A DNA stretch of 35,113 nt from Chara braunii. Lineage: Eukaryota > Streptophyta > Charophyceae > Charales > Characeae. Where the stretch lies: positions 33,454-68,566 of the forward strand of contig BFEA01000612.1 of assembly GCA_003427395.1 (NCBI GenBank), given 5' to 3'. This document shows, one piece after another, positions 30,231 to 35,113 of the stretch. How positions within the stretch are numbered: position 1 is the first letter of the stretch; the number at the start of each line of letters is the position of its first letter. A program made the position numbers and the translations under genes. The notes beneath the pieces are model-generated. The model was not told where the DNA came from. It did not search any database and worked only from the letters and a program-made list of their open reading frames with translations.

Positions 30231-31244
30231 TTTTTAACCTATTTTTAATACTTTCTTTAATACTTTTTTGTGGGGGTAAACCTGTGAGATCAAAGGTCTC
30301 CAGGGACCACCCACCACCTTGGCAAAACTTGCCAAGGATCTGAAGAAGAAGAAGAAGAAGAAGAAGAAGAAGAAGATGTACACCAGCAAAAACCAAATTA
30401 TGACAAATCCCCCTTCTCTTACCACTCAACCTCCTCCTCCTTATCTACTCCAATTTTATTATTCACCAAATAATAAGTTAATAACAATACCAATGAATGG
30501 TTGAGCCAGAACCAATATCCAAAGAAAGTTCCCTCTCACCACCGCCAGCACAATGAAGGTCCGCCGTAGCCATGACCTTCATCTCCAACCTCATACAGTA
30601 GATGATGGCTATGGCGGACTACTAGGGGCATGGGGCCGATGTTCAAAAGGCAACGGCAAAAGTAACTATTTCCTCTACACTCAGGCCGCCATGCTTGACT
30701 CTGCCCTGAAGCGTTCCGGGTGTAGCGCCACCCATACTAAGGCCTTCCAGATGCAGAGCCTACCGAGGAGATGAAGATGACGGCCACCATAGCCGGGGGT
30801 AAGCAACCCACCACTCTCCTCCTACGCCCCCCCCTTCTTCCTCCTCCTCAAGCTCGGCTGCTTGCCATAGCCAGGCAGAGCGCCCAGCTCACCTCCTTCC
30901 TCCCCAGCAGCGCTCTGAGAACCAGCGCCCACTCAAGCAGCATGATGCCCAAACTTGCACACCGCAAATGAGGAGCTAGCTACTCTCTCCTCCTGGAGAT
31001 ATAGTGGCCAACCAGGCTCACGGCTGGTGGCTTACAGGCTGTGCAGCCTCCAAGCAACCTGTACCTCCTCCCAAATTCGGAGGCAAACATCATTGCAGGC
31101 CCTGATATCGTCCGCACAGGCCCTAGACTCAGGCTGCTTGGACTGGTGGCCCGCCTACCTAGGTCTCTCGGTTGCTCGGCCTCTAAAAATTCCATTGTTT
31201 TGTCTTCTTCTGCTAGGCCTTCCGCAACTCGAGCGCTAACTGGC
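30231..31244. other. Unassigned stretch with hairpin and GAA repeat
   Basis: GAA units at 30341-30375. A 16-bp inverted repeat at 30560-30619 (TCCGCC(G/A)TAGCCAT arms). The word GCCATAGCC, frequent around 23.4-24 kb too, recurs at 30787 and 30863, suggesting another dispersed repeat. No convincing gene. Confidence 0.4.
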
Positions 31245-31355
31245 CTACAGTCTTCCCCCGAATACAACGTACGGTCATTATAGCTGTATCTAGACTGAAA
31301 GATGCCTCAAATACAGCTATAACGACTGTACGTTGTGTTCGGGGGAAGAAGGTAG
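31245..31355. mobile_element. Foldback MITE, CTACC family, copy 2 (111 bp)
   Basis: TCTTCCCCCGAATACAACGT and the following ACGGTCATTATAGCTGTAT are inverted on the right with three mismatches in 39 bp; ends CTAC and GGTAG. Confidence 0.9.
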
Positions 31356-31643
31356 CCTACCCCCTACTTGAGTGGCCCTAAGCTATGCGGGCCTATTTGC
31401 CCTGCTACTTGAGTGTTTTTTTTCCCCGCTGCGACCCTCAAAGTCACAGCCACAGCTAAGTACCAGGCTCGAGGGCCTCACAAACACACAAGTACCCTGG
31501 CGAGTCACACACACACACACACACACTCAGGCAACCTGACAAACACACGGAAACCAGCGAACACGCTCACACGCAGACTTAGAAATCCCAGCAAAAAGCG
31601 CAAATCTCAGTAGACACAAGTTCCAGCAGAACAGAAACCAGCA

Positions 31644-31685
<42 letters not shown>

Positions 31686-32119
31686 GTTCTCAGTCTGTGA
31701 TTTATTTTTGCAGGTCATCATCACACATTGCGGAAAAAAAAAAAAAAAAAAAGCCAAATTGGGCCCTCTAATCTGCCGACTGTTTATGGGATGCCACTTG
31801 ATGCTCCCCCCCTCCGACTCCTTGCTCAAGTGCATGCTTTGTTGTCTTCTTCTCCCTCTCTGCCGATGGTTTAGGGGGTAGTTCTGTTTGACTATATAAA
31901 CTTTTAATTAAAAAAAAAGGGGGAAAAAAAAAGTACATGCTTATTTTTTCTAACTTTTTGTTTTGGACTTTTTAAGTTTTTTTTTAATTTGGACAGTCTC
32001 TCTATTTGTGCAAGCCATGCTTACACAGGGACCATGTGAGAAGATTCTTCTCTGTATCGAGCGAATCAACCATTCAATCAAAATTGATTGAATACTATAT
32101 ATCTACGACTTAATAATAG

Positions 32120-32153
<34 letters not shown>

Positions 32154-32209
32154 TGAACGCGGAATTTGGCAATTTGCCAATTTGGGACTGACAATCAGAC
32201 TGATCTCCG
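31356..32209. other. Unassigned stretch with homopolymers
   Basis: A CA run (31506-31526), poly(T) (31650-31676), poly(A) (31734-31752 and about 32120-32151). No gene or structured repeat recognised. Confidence 0.5.
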
Positions 32210-32398
32210 TTAAACCGCTGGTACCTTTGCCGCTTCAGAAATGAGGGAAAACGCCAGTCCCCGAAAAATTCAGAGGCCGGGCCTGACGACGGCTGCCATT
32301 GATAAATCTCATCGGCGGGGCCGTCATTTCGTTTCAGCCCCTCCTGAAAGGTCGGAGGCCCGCTGTTTTCCGAACCGACAAAGTTACTAGTGGTTTAA
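32210..32398. mobile_element. TTAA-bounded MITE, copy P2 (189 bp)
   Basis: TTAA at 32210-32213 and 32395-32398; inverted ends ACCGCTGGTACCTTTG and (complement) ACCACTAGTAACTTTG. Interior contains CGGAGGCC. Confidence 0.75.
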
Positions 32399-32428
32399 GA
32401 ATGCTGTAACACAATCGAACGCCAAAGA

Positions 32429-32541
32429 CTACCGTCTCTTCACCCGAATGGAACGCCCGGTCATTATAGCTGTATTCGGGGCAACTTTCAGTCCAGATGC
32501 AGTGATAATGACCGGGCGTTTTATTCGGACGAAGACGGTAG
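32429..32541. mobile_element. Foldback MITE, CTACC family, copy 3 (113 bp)
   Basis: Ends CTACCGTC and GACGGTAG. Arms share CCGAAT, AACGCCCGGTCATTAT with a few mismatches. Confidence 0.9.
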
Positions 32542-32776
32542 TTCCCAAGGTCTTAGGGTTTACAAGTATAGTTCACCAGTGGAAATTCTTTTTGCGATCA
32601 GGATAATTTCAATGGACAAGGAGCTGGGCCCATAAGGACCTGTTTTTTTTTTGGGGGGGGGAGGGTTGCACGTATAGTTTGCTGGAATAATTAACAGAAC
32701 CGCTGAAATCGATTGAATGACAAAACGATTTCTTCACACAACTGGCCTACATCAGCTGGCCATTCAATGAGTCTCT

Positions 32777-32880
32777 CCAAGAAGTTAGGGGACTCGGGAC
32801 AAGGCCCACCTGCGGGCAGGCGGGTGGTGTAACCGTTAAACTCCGAGAAGTTAGGGGACTGGGGACAAGGCCCGCCTGCG
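32777..32880. repeat. Direct repeat, 38 bp, offset 66 bp
   Basis: GAAGTTAGGGGACT(C/G)GGGACAAGG followed by CCC(A/G)CCTGCG, in two copies (32777-32814, 32843-32880). Confidence 0.9.
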
Positions 32881-33023
32881 CCCGGGCGAAATTTTCTTTT
32901 TCGTTAAGAGCTGGGCCTAGTGCCAACCCGCGGCATGGGAAACTTTTCCTTTTTTTTCTACCGGCAGCCTCCGGAATTTTAGGAGACGCTCAATCGCATT
33001 CCCAATCGCATTCTCAACTTGGC

Positions 33024-33177
33024 TTAAACCAACCAGTACATCCAGCTACCGGCCGCGGGCCCTTTTTGGAGGCCGGCCGCCGCCGATTCTATTTATCTAA
33101 GGCGCTGGGACTCCGGAAATTTTGTAGGCGGCGAGTTTTCATTTCAGCAAGGCTGGGGCCATGTACTGGTCGTTTAA
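33024..33177. mobile_element. TTAA-bounded MITE, copy P3 (154 bp)
   Basis: TTAA at 33024-33027 and 33174-33177; inverted ends ACCAACCAGTACATCC and (complement) ACGACCAGTACATGG. Interior has GGAGGCCGGCCGCC. It lies 11 bp from the telomere-like array. Confidence 0.75.
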
Positions 33178-33188
33178 TCAACAGCATG

Positions 33189-33408
33189 GGTCTAGGGTTT
33201 AGGATTTGGGGTTTAGGGTTGTATGGTGTAGGATTTACGGTTTAGGGTTTAGGGTCTAGGGTGTAGGGTTTAGGGTGTAGGCTTTCAGGTTTAGGGTGTA
33301 GGCTTTCAGGTTTCGGGGCGTAGGGTGTAGGACTTAGCGTTCGTAATCTAGGATTCCAGATTTAGGGCTTAGGGTTAGGGTCTAGGGTTTAGGGTTTAGG
33401 CTTAGGGA
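33189..33408 (+). repeat. Degenerate interstitial telomere-like array
   Basis: About seven exact TTTAGGG heptamers among variants such as TCTAGGG, GTGTAGGG and TTTAGGA. TTTAGGG is the plant-type telomere repeat. Its degeneracy and position inside the scaffold argue for an old interstitial array rather than a chromosome end. Confidence 0.85.
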
Positions 33409-34321
33409 TTGCGACGTTCTTTTTTCACGTCCTTCCGTAGATCCTTTGCTGTTCGTCGAGGCGTCGAGTACGTACTTTCTTTCTTTCCATTTTATTTTAT
33501 TTTTCCTCCCCCCCCTCTCTGAGTACTTTCCTGTTCATTGAAGTTTGTTCCATATATCTTCAAACAGAACTGCCTACCGTAAACCGTAGGCAGAGAGAGA
33601 GAAGAGGACACCAAAGGAGGGGCTGTGACAGACCGTTTCATCGGAGTTTCACCGACTCATCAGCAGGCCGCACCCTCTAGAGATTCGGATTTCTGTGTGG
33701 AAGACATTCACACTCAAGTACACTTGCGAAGAAAAAAAAAAAAAAACATGTGCGAGATCAGGCCGTACAATTCAGACAGACAACGAGCGTACAAAAAAAT
33801 TGTAAAGCAGCATCGTCAGATTGAAAAACTTGACAACAACACAAAAACAGTCTGCACTGACTCTGCAGCGTCCCGATATATTTTGTATTTGCCGGATTAC
33901 CCCTTCCAAGCCAGTGTCCCCACCCAGTCTCCGATCTGATAATTGTTTAGGGGTAAACCGTAAAGGGATATTATTTTTGTCGTCCGTGATTCTATTCTTG
34001 CGTCTCTAAATGAGAATTTTGCCAAAGGATTTCCTCAAAGTCTCTGGTTTGAGAGATTCTGTTTTCCTTTTTTTTTTTTTTCACAAATTTTTAGGGGTGG
34101 AGGGAATAATTTTTTGTTCCAGAAAAAAAAAAAAGTAAGAAAAAATTGGATTCTTTTCGTTTTTATTTAGCCGACAATTCCTTTACCAATTAATTCAATT
34201 TAATTGAATAATTTTTTAACCTTTTTTTTTCTTTCTACAGAGGAGTCTGAGGAGACATGTGCAATGAACCCAGTCAGGAGAGAAGCTCGTCAATGTCAAA
34301 ATACGGCATGTCTCAGCGCAG
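33409..34321. other. Unassigned stretch
   Basis: Contains an 8-bp perfect hairpin CTGCCTAC/GTAGGCAG at about 33571-33594 and AT-rich sequence. The frame at 33625-33939 has no recognised domain. Confidence 0.4.
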
Positions 34322-34930
34322 TAAAAGGGCCTTTACCCGATATAGGCCTCAGGCCTTGTAAAATAAAGCAGCATGGGCCTTGAAAAAGTAAAGCATTGTG
34401 AAAAGGTATCTCGCCAGAGCTCAGAAACGTGAAAGCAGGTCAAAGGTCAAGCTCTCCATCAATAGGCATATCTAAAGCTAAGGCAAAGGGCATTGTCAAA
34501 AGACTTACCTGTTCACCAGGAGATGTGTATGTCATGCCTGTTCGGGTAAGGGTGTGTCTATACGTGCAGGCAGTGTACCTGTTGATGCAAAGTAAAGTGT
34601 CTGTTCAAGCAGTAAATGTCTGTTCGTTGAGAGTTGTGCCTGTCCGAAAGTAAAGTCAATAGGCACAGTCCCAGTTCTGGTCTAAGTCCAGGGGTCAGTC
34701 CAGATCCAGACTTTCAAGACCAAATTCAGGCCGGGAGGCCTCAGCAGCAGTTGAATTTCATTGGGACTCTACTGGGACACATGCAATGCAGGGTCTGGGA
34801 CAAGGAAAGAGGCTGAATTGAGCCAATGCAGGCCCAGCGAGGAGTATAAAGGAGGCAGCCAGCCTCATTTCTCGCCAGATCTCCACTGGCTGTATCAGCG
34901 TGGAAGTGCTGGAGCATTTGTGCGTTGAGC
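34322..34930 (+). mobile_element. LTR-like promoter block B
   Basis: Same order of words as block A at 25373-25900: AAAAGGGCCTTTA, TCAAAGGTCA, TACTGGGACACA, CCAAT (34823), TATAAAG (34845-34851), CCAGCCTCATTT, GTGGAAGTGCTGGAGCA. The blocks are diverged, so they are probably different copies and not the two LTRs of one young element. Single N at 34940 and 34961 follow. Confidence 0.5.
34845..34851 (+). promoter_or_regulatory. TATA box
   Basis: TATAAAG, with a CCAAT word 22 bp upstream; same context as 25805-25811. Confidence 0.55.
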
Positions 34931-35113
34931 TAGTAGGAGNAGCGCTGGAAGGAGAAGATGNGCTGAGTGAAGGGAGAAGCCTGCATGCTGGAAGTGATGC
35001 AGCCATAGCTGCCCAGCAAGTTAGCATTAGTAGTAGTGGGTTAGTATGTAGCTATGAGTAGTATCCAGAGTAGATCCTCATGAGTGAAGAGTGTGTATGC
35101 ATCGTAGGAGGAA

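Noticed and set aside
33189-33408. True chromosome end
   Set aside because: The heptamers are degenerate and normal scaffold sequence continues for 1.7 kb on the far side.

Overview
The window looks like repeat-dense, gene-poor nuclear DNA of a plant-lineage eukaryote. The grounds are a degenerate TTTAGGG (plant-type telomere) array, L1-like LINE and Ty3/gypsy retrotransposon remnants, tRNA-derived repeats, many microsatellites, scaffold gaps, and no bacterial-style operons. A green alga of the Chara type is my best guess, from memory of similar Gag-like coiled-coil proteins; this is inference. I find no intact host gene I would defend. Nearly every open frame is a homopolymer, a microsatellite or a repeat translated in several frames.

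Layout. 1-8.3 kb: a satellite-like repeat followed by three long, apparently non-coding elements in minus orientation (E1, E2, E3), each ending in the same 3' tail. A Nextera-adapter assembly scar lies at 2.4 kb and a degenerate tRNA-like sequence at 5.6 kb. 8.9-14.1 kb: a 5'-truncated LINE copy split by a 368-bp transposon with an 8-bp target duplication, a second LINE tail, and a longer LINE (reverse transcriptase plus zinc-binding domain) decayed by stops and frameshifts. 14.4-17.3 kb: a fourth minus-strand tail and several foldback (MITE-like) elements. 17.7-19.4 kb: GT and AAC microsatellites and a second adapter scar. 19.9-23.3 kb: a decayed Ty3/gypsy element on the minus strand (gag, zinc knuckle, protease, RT, RNase H remnants). 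23.5 kb: a scaffold gap inside a GA repeat. 24-26 kb: a TTGACY cluster, a Gag-like coiled-coil pseudogene and an LTR-like promoter block. 26.5-33.4 kb: foldback arrays, a fifth minus-strand element, a SINE, two MITE families (one bounded by TTAA in all three copies) and the telomere-like array. The right edge holds a second LTR-like block.

How the parts relate. The most interesting relationship is a tail of about 60 nt shared by the coding LINE copies and the long non-coding minus-strand elements. It can form a 6-bp hairpin whose loop-closing pair changes on both sides (G-C in some copies, A-U in others). It sits near poly(A)/poly(T). This is the expected architecture of a 3' tail recognised by a LINE reverse transcriptase and borrowed by non-autonomous partners. 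Here the proposed partners are unusually long (about 0.8-2.6 kb) and show no RT frame.

Limits. Element boundaries away from the poly(A) ends are estimates. Identities were judged by eye. Two or three segments are probably assembly errors rather than biology.
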